In this document: positions 16,359-27,239 of the stretch, in pieces
Layout: every line of letters begins with the position of its first letter
Position numbering within the stretch: position 1 is the first letter of the stretch
Assembly (NCBI GenBank): GCA_028023455.1
Contig: JAQFVV010006354.1
Span: forward strand, 1,807,615 to 1,871,614
Origin: Epiperipatus broadwayi
Taxonomy: Eukaryota > Onychophora > Udeonychophora > Euonychophora > Peripatidae
Reading direction: 5' to 3'
DNA: 64,000 nucleotides
The notes under the pieces: model-generated
The model's database searches: none
Seen by the model: only the letters and a program-made list of their open reading frames with translations
Told to the model about the DNA's origin: nothing
Position numbers and translations under genes: made by a program

Positions 16359-16696
16359 TTATCTGGCTAGCCTACTCATAGGCCGGTTAATTTGCCACCC
16401 TATTGTGAGGTCCGATCTAGCTAGCCTACTCATAGGCATAAGCAGATCACGATTCTGTGATATGAACAGTGCATATGATGTAGTGATGTAATTTGTTCAG
16501 GAAGGATGGAAAAATAAAAGTTTAAAAGAAAAACAACACAAAAATGAATGGCATAAAGAATGAAACAGGCATTTCAAAGAAGATGGAGTAAAGTCATGGT
16601 GTGGATGGAGAGAGAAGCTAATTAAAGTTGAAATTAAAAAAATACCACTAAACTAGAATAAAATATTGATGAAAACCAGATCAAAATAAAAAAAAA

Positions 16697-17310
16697 ATGA
16701 TGAATACAGAAAGCATAGAGGATCCTCCTGAGAAAGAAGATAAACAAGAAGCTAAAGCAGATGAGGAATCAGAGAAAACAGGGGAGATGTCTGCATTAGC
16801 CCAGTTATTGGAAATTATAAAAGCAGACCAAAAAAAAGAGATAAACAAAGAGAAGAAGATACCAAACAAAGAGAAGAAGATATCAAACAGAGAGAAGAAG
16901 ATAACCAAAAAAGAGATAAGCAAAGAGAAGAAGATATCAAACAGAGAGAAGAAGATAACAAGCAAGCAATAGAAGCAAACCAAAGAATAGAAAAACAAAT
17001 TATGGAAGCAGTGGAAAATCAAAATGAAAAGTTAAACCAGTTGATAAAGGAAATAATTCAGTCTAAAAAATTGGATGAGGAGAAAACTTTGGAATTCCCA
17101 ACCAAAGATATTTTAAAGGAATCACAAATTGAATATCCTATTACTGATGAAGCAAAATTTGAGATTGTTAAAAAGGAAGAAATTGAAATTACAAAGAGTG
17201 ATCTTGAAATTGTCAGTCTACCTTCAGGAAAACTTCTGATTGTGGAATATACCTCTAAAATTGAAAATAAAGAAACAGTATATACAGAAGCTGAGAATGA
17301 AATTGTATAA
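16697..17310 (+). pseudogene. gag-like coiled-coil protein of element B, N-terminal part, frameshifted
   Basis: An ATG at 16697 opens 91 codons of acidic then K/E-rich sequence with repeats such as KEKKISNREKKI, a strong coiled-coil pattern. The frame stops at 16970. A second frame carries on from the overlap (ATG at 17002) to a TAA at 17308, with the same lysine/glutamate bias and then a more mixed segment. The change of frame within a purine-rich repeat points to an indel. There is no CCHC knuckle and no protease or polymerase motif. A diverged homologue lies reversed at 30190-31560: an S-x-QLL segment before the KE repeats is shared. The position directly after a PBS and leader supports a gag role, but no named capsid family is recognised. 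Confidence 0.6.
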
Positions 17311-17331
17311 AATACAGTAAAAGAGTTTCAA

Positions 17332-18058
17332 ATGGATGAAAATGAATCTAATAAAGCAAAATTAAAATCTTCTGAACTTCAAGAAGATGAAAAACGTGAA
17401 AATGAACATAATCAAAATATAACAAGGGGACTGTCCAATATAGAAGAAAATGTTTCAGAAAAATTGTCTGATATATGCTATGAAATAGTAAAGGAGATAG
17501 AGAAAGAAACCATAAAATGGAAAGAAAAGTGTGTTAGTCCTCAGCCATATGTAAAAATTATAAACAAAAGCTTAATAAACTCAAATCAAAAATTGAGTAC
17601 AGAAAAAAAATATATAAAGACAGTTATTAAAAAAATAGTTGCTTACACAGGAAAAGACACCAAAAGGGAATCTGAAAACTCAGGATTTATAAGTGTGAAA
17701 GAAATTAAACAACAAGAAACCTTTGCAAATATCAAAAAAATAATTACTATGGCAAAAGAACCATTTAAAAGGAGAACTTTTATGTAAAAATGAAGTACCA
17801 CCATGGAAGACGAAAAGGAAAAAATTCACAGATGGTGTTCATGGTCCATATCGGACGCATATAATTAGAAGATCAAACAGTAACAAGGACCTCCAAAGAA
17901 AATACAGAAGTGAAGAAGCAAGACACCACAGTAATGTTAAACATGATAAATTTTCAACAAAGAGACGATCCAGAAGTATGTCACCTCATAATATAAAAGA
18001 GGACTATAGGAGAACTGATCATGATCCTCAGTCTCCCCAAACCAGGTTGCAGTTATAA
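17332..18058 (+). pseudogene. gag-like protein of element B, C-terminal part with basic tail
   Basis: The frame of 17002 continues past the TAA at 17308: the next open part runs 17332-17787 (151 codons) and is again charged and alpha-helical in look. Around 17780 coding similarity moves to another frame, which runs to the TAA at 18056. That last stretch is an arginine-, serine- and histidine-rich basic tail (NEVPPWKTKR..., RRSRSMSP, ending RRTDHDPQSP). The tail, with its RTDHDP end, is recognisable in the reversed remnant at 30190-30490, so it was under coding constraint in the family. A basic tail could bind RNA in place of a zinc knuckle; this is inference. Confidence 0.6.
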
Positions 18059-18643
18059 TTCAGAATAAAATAGAGATAGCTGATGGGAAAAGTTTGTGAG
18101 TGTGGTGTAGTGATGCATGAACTTGTGTTTTTCATGTTGAGATGGTGGATGATTGAGCGGAGCTGCTTGGATGCATTGTGTTATGATGCTCCGAAGTATA
18201 TGCTTGGCACTATCCAGACCTGGATGTTGTGCTCCAAGAGTAGTCCAGCAGTGCGTATATATAGGTCTCATGTATAGGCCTTGGTCTCATGGATAGGCCA
18301 AATGATAGCCCCTAAGACTCACTGAAGCTGAGCAGGGTTGGCTGAGTGCCAAATTGGTTTTTTTTTCTCTGGCTCCTATTCTTGGTTGGATGATACTTCT
18401 AGGTACAAGAGAGGTAGTGCTTAAAAATGAGATATTTTCTCGTGACATCATGGGGCTGTGCATGCTGGGAGTTTGTGCTTGGCCGTCTACTTATCCTGGT
18501 GTTGGAGGCTATAGTTCATGTATTCACTTTTCCAGCTCATCTTACATATTCATCAGCATATCTAAAACCAGGCAGTACTGAGAAATAATGCGTATAGTAT
18601 ATGGAATGAAATCGTAATTCCAGGCGATTTCATCCCAAAATTT
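18059..18643 (+). other. 3' untranslated interior of element B
   Basis: No long conserved frame. Short direct repeats with ATAGGTCTCATG/ATAGGCC occur around 18260-18300. It is less AT-rich than the surroundings. Small open frames here (18083, 18354) have no recognisable product. Confidence 0.5.
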
Positions 18644-18655
18644 GGTGAGGGGTAA
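18644..18655 (+). promoter_or_regulatory. candidate polypurine tract of element B
   Basis: GGTGAGGGGTAA abuts the TG of the 3' LTR, where a plus-strand primer is expected. Confidence 0.55.
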
Positions 18656-19639
18656 TGAAACAGATATGCTGTTCCTCATATAAATATTCAAAAGATCCCC
18701 CCCCATTCAAAAATGTCTAGCGTGATTCAGTCTAATTGGGAACGCAATAAAGCTGTGATTTGTTAAAAAAAATCATATTTTTAATTTTGTGATTGATGGA
18801 TTTGAATAAAATGTTATATCATCTTATTTTTTTTTTTATCTGTCTCAATAAAAAAAAAAGAAATTAATTATCCAATCATTAAAAAGAAAAAAAAAAGATA
18901 CTTGTGTTAAACTAAGGCAGTATTCAAATTAGGCACGTCGTCGGAAGAAAAGAACTTTTTTTTTTCTCTCGTCTTACACAGAGAAGCAGAACATATTAAT
19001 TTTTTTTTTTTTAAAAAAAAGTGTATTACTTAATTCTTTTGACATATTAAAATATAGCTTTAACAAAACGTGAAAATGGAAAAAGAAAGCTTTGCTAGAG
19101 GAATTATAGTGACAATGGGGTAAATTAGCGGCTTCACTCTCTCCACACTGTGCCATGACTTTCCATAAATGAAATAACCTGCCTTCTTTTTGAGTAAACT
19201 GGACTGCAAAACTGGAAGGTAATTATGTTATAAGAATGTTTAGACATCTTTATCATAAGTTATAAATTGACATCATGAAATAATTACATAGAATTTGTTT
19301 TATAAAATATTAAAACATCTTTATCATACGTTATAAAGTGAAGTTATGAAATAATTACATAGAATTTGTTTTATAAAATATTAAAACATCTTTATCATAC
19401 GTTATAAAGTGAAGTTATGAAATAATTACATAGAATTTGTTTCATAAAATATTAGAACATGTTTATCATACGTTATAAAGTGAAGTTATGAAATAATTAC
19501 ATAGAATTTGTTTTGTAAAATATTAAAACATCTTTATCATACGTTATAAAGTGAAGTTATGAAATAATTGTATGCAAATTTATTTATAAAAATATTTGAA
19601 CGTATTTACTATATGGATTAGAAATGCCTTAATTGCATA

Positions 19640-20500
19640 TTACTTCCATCTGAGTAATGTAACAGAGCTTATGTGTATGAATATACTTTTATATTTGATT
19701 AAATTAGAAATGCTTCAATTACTAAATGATAAATGCTCCACAAGCCAAACAGAGTTTATGTGTATGAATATACTTTTATATTTGATTAAATTAGAAATGC
19801 TTCAATTACTAAATGATAAATGCTCCACAAGCCAAACAGAATTTATGTGTATGAATATACTTTTATATTTGACTAAATTAGAAATGCTTCAATTACTAAA
19901 TGATAAATGCTCCATTATAAAAATATTTGAACATATTTACTATATGGATTAGAAATGCCTTAATTGCATATTACTTCCATCTGAGTAATGTAACAGAGCT
20001 TATGTGTATGAATATACTTTTATATTTGATTAAATTAGAAATGCTTCAATTACTAAATGATAAATGCTCCACAAGCCAAACAGAGTTTATGTGTATGAAT
20101 ATACTTTTATATTTGACTAAATTAGAAATGCTTCAATTACTAAATGATAAATGCTCCACAAGCCAAACAGAGTTTATGTGTATGAATATACTTTTATATT
20201 TGACTAAATTAGAAATGCTTCAATTACTAAATGATAAATGCTCCAAAAGCCAAACAGAGTTTATGTGTATGAATATACTTTTATATTTGATTAAATTAGA
20301 AATGCTTCAATTACTAAATGATAAATGCTCCACAAGCCAAACAGAGTTTATGTGTATGAATATACTTTTATATTTGACTAAATTAGAAATGCTTCAATTA
20401 CTAAATGATAAATACTCCACAAGCCAAACAGAATTTATGTATATGAATATACTTTTATATTTGACTAAATTATAAATGCTTCGATTACCAAATGATAAAT
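19640..20500. repeat. 87-bp tandem array in the 3' LTR of B, duplicated block
   Basis: Three 87-bp units end at about 19914, the pre-array sequence restarts, and six more units follow. Open frames of 118 and 182 codons come from the stop-free repeat phase. Confidence 0.9.
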
Positions 20501-20599
20501 GCTCCACAAACCAAGAATTGCTGAGTTTAAATGTTTACCAATCAATAATAATTCATAAAATAATGAAATGCTGTATAAATCATAAATGCTTGACTGCTC

Positions 20600-20980
20600 C
20601 CAAGCTTCTTCTCATAAATGAATTCAAAATGAACTATTGCTGAATTAGACTGTTTCCAAACGTCTTCTCATAAATGAATTCAAAATGAACTATTGTTGAA
20701 TTAGAATATTTCCAAGCTTCTTCTCATAAAGGAATTCAAAAATAAACTATTGTTGAATTAGAATATTTCCAAGCTTCTTCTCATAAATGAATTCAAAATG
20801 AACTATTGTTAAATTAGAATATTTCCAAGCTTCTTCTCATAAATGAATTCAAAATGAACTATTGTTGAATTAGAATATTTCCAAGCTTCTTCTCATAAAG
20901 GAATTCAAAAATGAACTATTGTTGAATTAGACTGTTTCCAAACGTCTTCTCATAAATGAACTTGTAAATAAACTATTGAT
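20600..20980. repeat. 56-bp tandem array in the 3' LTR of B
   Basis: About seven units of the array seen at 15240-15835. Confidence 0.88.
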
Positions 20981-21462
20981 AAAAAAAAGAACTGCTTCTA
21001 GCTCTTTCATAAGTAAAATGAAAATGAGTTATCATGTGGATAGAAATGAATTTCGTTAGAAATTGCAAATTAATTGTTATTTAATAAATTTTGTTTTGTT
21101 ACTAAAAATTAAATTGGTTATCCAGTTGTCCAATTCTGTTTTGTTTTATTGCATCACTCATCAGTTATAGCACTGGTTCATGAGAATCTCATGCTTTCTG
21201 AGCTACGTCTGACATAACTAGACCTAGGCCAGTCAGGTTGTAGTGAGACAGAACTCTAATGGCGCTTTTTGAGAAACCAAACTTAGAAATATTTAGATGT
21301 TTCCAGTCTCTATGGTACTACATCCTCTGATGAGCAGGAAATATTGTTGTAGGAGGCATTAACATCTGCATTAGGATGTCAATTGATAGTTCCTTCCTAC
21401 AGCATGCTCATCAGAAAATTGTTACAACTAACGTAATAAAAGGGTTGTATGGGGGTCCGGTT

Positions 21463-21465
<3 letters not shown>

Positions 21466-21496
<31 letters not shown>
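21466..21496. repeat. (AT)n at the right border of element B
   Basis: Continuation of the TA tract into which B inserted; ATAT is the likely target. Confidence 0.85.
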
Positions 21497-21498
<2 letters not shown>

Positions 21499-21960
21499 CA
21501 TGCTTATAGCTCTAAACTAGCTTTTTCTTTTAAATAAATTCCACAAGTGTAAACATTTAAAATCTCTATCTAGGTTATCTGTAACCCCAAACCTTTTTCA
21601 AACTGATGGTTCTTGCCCAAGGGGTACTAGGACATTCAGATACTAGATCTAAAATACAAACTCAAGCCCAGCATTTATTAAATAATAAACAATTAAATAG
21701 AAAATCTGAAAATTTCTGACATCTATATGTCTGCAGATCCAGAGATCTAATTTAAATAATAATATGAGACTAAATAAATTTCAGATTCACCAAATATTAA
21801 TAGCCTTGGCAATATAACTATATCATAGCCTCAAAAGGCAAACTATAATAATAAAAAAATCAAGTCATATATCATATAACTTAATTTAATAAGCTTGTAT
21901 TTACAAATATAAATATAATGAGCATGCTAATAGCTTTAAACAAGCTTTTTTACTTTTTTA

Positions 21961-21962
<2 letters not shown>
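21497..21962. repeat. ~420-bp tandem repeat family, copy 1
   Basis: A unit runs from TAAACTAGCTTTTT (21512) to the next TAAACAAGCTTTTT (21937), a period of about 425 bp. Its order of landmarks (CCCCAAACC, a GGACATTCAGAT-type word, a GCAAACTATAATAATAAA word) recurs in diverged form at 25655-26225. Confidence 0.7.
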
Positions 21963-22056
<94 letters not shown>

Positions 22057-22057
22057 T
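21963..22057. repeat. (TA)n microsatellite
   Basis: About 95 bp of TA with one phase break near 22035, cutting off the second unit of the ~420-bp repeat. Confidence 0.95.
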
Positions 22058-22199
22058 GTAATGATGTATTTGGCCTTGTGTGCTAAATATATTCTATAAT
22101 TTGTTAAATTTCTTTATTAGATTATATTAAATAAATTTTCTTCTTAATGTTCAATTATAAAGTCTTAGCTAAAAGTTTTATATTATTGATTAAAATAAT

Positions 22200-22523
22200 T
22201 TACTTAGCTTATAGCTGAAATACACAGGCTTATATATACCTGTGTCTATATATGTAATAGACTGGGTATGAGCACAGACTTTCACCTGACCCACCACTCT
22301 CCACACTATCTCATATATATATCTGAGCACTTGTAGCATATATGTGTAGAGATGGTAATCTGAACCAACTGATGATTGCTGGTTTAGCATGAAATACGTA
22401 TATTGGTGATTATTTATCTTTTCGACATATGTGTGTTCGGGTGTATCAGTGTTATGAGATAGTGTGGAGAGTGGTAGGTCAGGTGAAAGTCTGTGCTCAT
22501 ACCCAGTCTATTACTTAGCTTAT
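22200..22523. repeat. inverted repeat with 61-bp arms, inside 13-bp direct repeats
   Basis: 22255-22315 and 22453-22513 are reverse complements with one visible mismatch, separated by about 137 bp. The 13-mer TTACTTAGCTTAT occurs at 22200-22212 and again at 22511-22523, at the outer edges. The right 13-mer abuts the arm while the left one is 42 bp outside it, so it is not a simple target-site duplication. A MITE-like element or a local inverted duplication would fit. Confidence 0.85.
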
Positions 22524-23996
22524 GTAAATATTAATTACTTAAAAAATTCTAATTATATTATTTAATGTTTGATTAAAAATTCATAAGCCAATAGTTTAGC
22601 TCTAAATAAAAATTAGTTTAAAGCCTGTTATGTTTGAGGTATAGGTAATTAATAAAGTTGTTTCATTGTATATCAAACTATGGTCATTTAATTTTGTTAG
22701 GATCTTTGTTAGTTTTACAATAAATAGTTTTAAAATAATAATTTATAAAGTGCTAGTCTATTAATTTTAATTTAAATGATTTAAATGAAGTAAGTTAAAC
22801 ATAAAAATCTTAGCTTTATTTTACCATAAGAGTTATAACTGATATGTGTATTTATGAATGCTGGACATGGGTTTGAATAAATGAAATATTTAAAAAAAAA
22901 GAATTCATTAAATTATATATTTTATTAAAAAAGGTACATTGAATAATTACAACATTAAAAGCTTTTACATAAAGTAAAACAGAAGATATTTTGAGTCAAA
23001 TGTATATAATTTATAAACATAAATAAATAATTTTAAATTAGCTTAACCTTTGTGATGAAGTTTACGAGACCTTTCATTGACGATTGATGTCACTCTAATT
23101 CCATTATTTTTAATGCTAGGATAGTCATTTTATAGTCAATAGTTAGATTTTTAAAAGTTCTGTAAGATGCTGCCCTCTTTTGAATTATTTTACAAGTAAA
23201 AAATCAATATGAATGCTCAAATATGTCAAAGAATAGCAAAGCTCTGCCTTCTCTTGAATCTTATTGGCTGTGTAAATTTTGACAACAAAGAAAATGGCTG
23301 CCAAAAAGTAAAGAGTTACGTTCGTATTTTGTTTTATTTTGAAAATGATAAATGAATGTTTTTTGAGTATTTTTTGATGAATTATAAACAATTTTGATAA
23401 AACGGGCTAAAATTACAATTATTTCAGAAAAATATCTAAGATTTTAGTAAAAATATTTAAGATTTTAGCCAAAAAATTATTTACTTTTCCGTAACATAAA
23501 AGTGAAAAAAAAATTTACGTCAGCAACTCTATTTAATTGGATTACTATATTTCACTTTACATTTTCTGCTACAAAATATTTCTACAATAAATAAATAGAA
23601 ATTTATTTTTGAAAATACTTTCGTTCACTTTCATAACCTGACAAATTATTAATATACTTTTTACAAACGAAACTAAAGTAAATGTCATATTAAAAGATAA
23701 ATATATTTTAACAATTGACTGTCTTCAGTTTGTGAGTTGGCCAATTAAAAGCTTTGATTTTTACCTCAGATAACCAGTAATATAATTAGCAGTCAAAAGG
23801 TTAATAAATAATTTATATAATATTTTAATTGTAATTTATAAAGCTCATTATCAATATAGACATCTTGTGAACAGAATCTGGAATAAAAAGTTCAAGGTTA
23901 TGTTAATTATGAAAATTAAAAGCACTCTAATAATTTAAATAAAGAGCTGAAATATTCAAATTAGGTTGGTTGACCTATATCACATTACATGAAAGG
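22524..23996. other. AT-rich DNA, no recognisable feature
   Basis: About 1.5 kb. A slightly GC-richer patch with ATTGG and AAAATGGCTGCC words lies at about 23160-23310 but is not attached to any gene I can see. Confidence 0.5.
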
Positions 23997-24199
23997 AAAA
24001 GACAAAACTCTCCATACATTAGTGCCATTTAGTGCAAGCCAGAGTAATTAATGGATGCCAAAAGGCTTGTGCATAAAATCCCTATCTAGTTTATATTCAT
24101 CCAATATCCCCTGACTCATTTCTGGCTCGTGGCCTTCATCAGTGATTACTCTGTCTTGTACTGAGTGGCACTACTGTATGGAAAGTTTTGTCTGTTTTA
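23997..24199. mobile_element. short inverted-repeat element (MITE-like), internally deleted relative of 35131-35702
   Basis: The ends AAAAGACAAAACTCTCCATACATTAG and its reverse complement at about 24160-24199 form terminal inverted repeats of about 40 bp. The body matches the left arm of the larger element at 35.1 kb (GGATGCCAAAAGGC, AATATCCCC, GTGGCCTTCAT), then jumps directly to the right terminus. No transposase is encoded. Confidence 0.8.
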
Positions 24200-25654
24200 A
24201 TAACAGTTATGAGCAAGCATAAGAAATGGTGATCATGTTGTGTATAAAAGGAACACACAGTCTTATTAAACACATTTCATTTTAATTAATTTACTGGCTG
24301 TTATTTTCAATATAATTTTCACATTCTATTTTGAATAAGTTAAAAAGTTTTAACTTGATTTATTTTATCATTTCAAATGTTTAAATAGCAAGTTTAAAAG
24401 TTATCCAGCAATATTATTCTGAGGATATGGTTGACCAGCTTATCAAGAAATAAATCATGAGAAGATGCTATAAATCATATTAATCTTATAAAGAAAGTCA
24501 ATAGAAAGAGACCACACAATACGAAATATATGTTTATTTTATGCTTATCTTAAAGCATTAAATAATTAAGCTATTGTTTATCAAAACTGCTTTTTACACT
24601 TTAAAAATATTATTTTTAATCCATTATTAATATTAATCCTAGTTATTAATGAAATATTTCTTACATCTGCATAATAACTTTGACAAAAGTTGAATAATTG
24701 ATAAAAACATTGTGAAAGACCATCACTCTTAATTTGTTGTCAGAGAAACATGTATAAATTATTATATCTATTATTATTAAAAGTAATAATGTTGACTTAT
24801 CATAGAAGTATTGACTGTCTTAAGAAAAGCAGAAATTGCAAGTATTTGGAATTGTGCTACATCATTTAAAGAAAATAAATAGTTATTAAAATTAGCTTTT
24901 TTAATATTTGGAAAAAAATTCTTCATTTATTTTTCTACCAATACAGATAATCTAATATTGAACTAATATAATTTTTCCTTCTGAGTTCATGTATTTATTC
25001 ATTTAGAATATTTTTAAATTGCTTATTTATTTTGTGAAATATATTACTTTACATTCTAGAAAGAAGAAATGATTTAAACTTATACCATGCTAATATTATT
25101 AAAATACATAAACATTATAATATGGAAAACTATAAAGAACTGTTGCTACTTATACCCTCTATTTTTTTCATACTTCTTCAAATTTGTGTATAAATTGTGA
25201 ACATTTTTATCAAATATTTTCTGCTCTAGATCCTGGTATGTATATTTTCTATCTGCCAAAATAAAAGACTATACTGCCATATTTTTTAAAGAAGCTTAAA
25301 AAAGGGCTTGAATGAAATAATATTATTTTTTCAATATAAGATAAAAAATAACATAAAATGGTATAGAAATATAGTTGTATGGATATTTAATTGGGGCCTA
25401 TATGCTATCTAGAGAAAATTCACCACAGAAAAAAGCCTAAGGCAACATTTTCCCTGATTGTGAATACTGGGGTGTAATGGAATTGAGGTTTAGATGAACT
25501 AGCCTAAATTGTATCTAAATTTAATGTGCAAGTCCAGATCTAACCCATTGGAGGTGGATATGATTTTTGGTTATGTACTTCATTGCATCAGTCACAGAAC
25601 CTACCAAAAATCCCTAGGCCTGACTGTAGTCAGATGCATTCCCCTCTTTCTGCA
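24200..25654. other. AT-rich DNA, no recognisable feature
   Basis: Nothing coding. A less AT-rich stretch at about 25430-25650 has no match elsewhere in the window. Confidence 0.5.
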
Positions 25655-26225
25655 AACTATTATAGTAATAAAAAGGATATAATTATAAACAAGCTTATTT
25701 AATTATTATTATTTTTTGTGATAAATGCTATAAGAAAAAACATTCAAGTCTTTATCTATGATTGTCCCCAACCCAGACCAGTTTCAAGTTATGGCTCTCC
25801 TCAGTGAGGAGTTAGGACATCTGATTCAACAATACCAACTCTAACCAATCATTTATCTAATACTTAACTATTAAGAAGAAGATGTAAAACATTCAGATTT
25901 CTAATGTCTTCGAATTTAGCTCTCCAACTAAAATATCTATATGGGCCATGACTCAATTCAGATACTGCATATGTTACTAGCATAAGCAATTTAATATAGC
26001 CAAAGCTTCAATAGTCAAAATTATAATAGTAATAAATCCAAGTGATAAATCACATGGCCTGTATAGTTCATAATTACCAATATGGAATAGAGTACAAATA
26101 TTTTTAAACAAACTTATTTTATTATTTTTTAATTTATTTATTTTTATGATGCATTCTATGAGAGAAAAAATTCAAATCATTACCTATAATTATCCCCATC
26201 TCCTGACAAGTTTTGACCAATGAAT
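25655..26225. repeat. ~420-bp tandem repeat family, copies 2 and 3 (partial)
   Basis: A full unit runs from AAACAAGCTTATTT (25687) to AAACAAACTTATTTT (26106), period about 419 bp. It is preceded by the tail of another unit from about 25655 and followed by a start to about 26225. It is diverged from copy 1 at 21.5 kb but collinear with it. Confidence 0.7.
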
Positions 26226-26902
26226 TCTTTCCAAATTGTGCTTTCCCATTGGTTAATTTTCCCACTTTTCTGATTTTGAATATTTAATGACTTGCTTGTA
26301 GCTGAAATATTTTAAAAACAAATATCTCTTTAAAATATTTATTAGCAATAAAAACACCAACAATTTTAATGAACTTAAATAAAACTACAGTCTAAATCAT
26401 TTCCATGTTATTTCTGTACAGATTAAATTTGAGATTAATCCTATGAACTTTTAGAATGTAGTGTTAGTTATTTAATTTTGAAAATAAATTAATTTTTCAC
26501 CAGAAATAATTATTAGTAACTAATGCAAGATGTGCATACACATAATTATTCAACTATATAATGCATATTTTTATTTATCAGATTAGTTTTGAACTCCCCT
26601 CTAAATTAAAATATTACTAAACAATTACTTTTTAAGAGATATTATTAAATTATCATTTAGAATTCTATCTTTATATATCTTTAAAAATAAATATTTTACC
26701 AACATTTAGCATTTATTTTGCTTCAAATTAACTAAGTCCGAATTCAAATCCTAGGTTAACTTAAATGATTATTATTTTTCATAGTTTAATATGTAAACAT
26801 TTTTAACTTTATAAAATTTAAAATAATACATCTTAAAATTTATTCCCAATTAGTTTATAATGGGATGTACCAATATAAGGGCATAATACATATATTATCT
26901 CA
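26226..26902. other. AT-rich DNA, no recognisable feature
   Basis: No open frame or recurring repeat was recognised. Confidence 0.55.
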
Positions 26903-27155
26903 CCTCTTAAGCTATAAACAACCTCAATCTGTATTCAAGGCAACCTACTTTAAAAATAAAGGTGGTACAATCTTTAATCTATGGTCTGATATGTATATAT
27001 AAACACTAAATATTGTGACTTGAACAAGGAATGTAATCAAGTTGAAATCTTTAGTGTCTATATAAACATATCAGTTCATAGATAAAGGTTACACTACCTT
27101 TATGCTTAAAGGTGGTTGCCTTGATTCTAGGTCGAGATTCTTGATAGCTTAAAGG
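26903..27155. repeat. ~250-bp imperfect inverted repeat (MITE-like)
   Basis: The left arm CCTCTTAAGCTATAA...TTCAAGGCAACC...AAATAAAGGTGG...GATATGT and its reverse complement on the right (…TTGATAGCTTAAAGG at 27141-27155) pair over about 110 bp each, with scattered mismatches. They surround a loop of about 35 bp that can itself pair at GACTTG/CAAGTT. It is older than the 10-kb palindrome. No coding capacity. Confidence 0.8.
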
Positions 27156-27239
27156 TTTATTGTTATCATCTATACTTATAAATCTATTAAAGCCTTGAGT
27201 AATTAGCTTTATTGTATTACTACATACATTTTAACAGTA

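Larger units (their letters stand above)
13688..21465 (+). mobile_element. LTR retroelement B, gag-only with minisatellite-filled LTRs
   Basis: Direct repeats of 2650 bp (13688-16337) and 2810 bp (18656-21465) flank a 2.3-kb interior. Both begin TGAAACAG and end GGTTACA. ATAT lies on both outer sides, within TA tracts. A primer-binding site follows the 5' LTR after two bases, and a GGTGAGGGGTAA purine tract directly precedes the 3' LTR. The interior holds a broken coiled-coil gag-like frame (16697-18058) and no pol. Outside their tandem arrays the LTRs are nearly identical, so the insertion is recent, and most of their length difference comes from array copy number. It is a non-autonomous element, like A, but with unrelated LTR and gag sequence. 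Confidence 0.9.
18656..21465 (+). repeat. 3' LTR of element B
   Basis: Same ends as the 5' LTR. It holds about five 71-bp units, three plus six 87-bp units, and about seven 56-bp units. A segment of about 335 bp from the TTATAAAAATATTTGAAC start is present twice in tandem (about 19580 and 19915), which accounts for much of the extra length. Confidence 0.92.

Noticed and set aside
18053-18581. Small frames on both strands after gag B
   Set aside because: Short, without domains, and in the expected 3' untranslated interior of the element.
23160-23310. Possible host promoter (ATTGG and ATGGC words)
   Set aside because: No downstream coding sequence and no TATA or initiator arrangement; single words are expected by chance.
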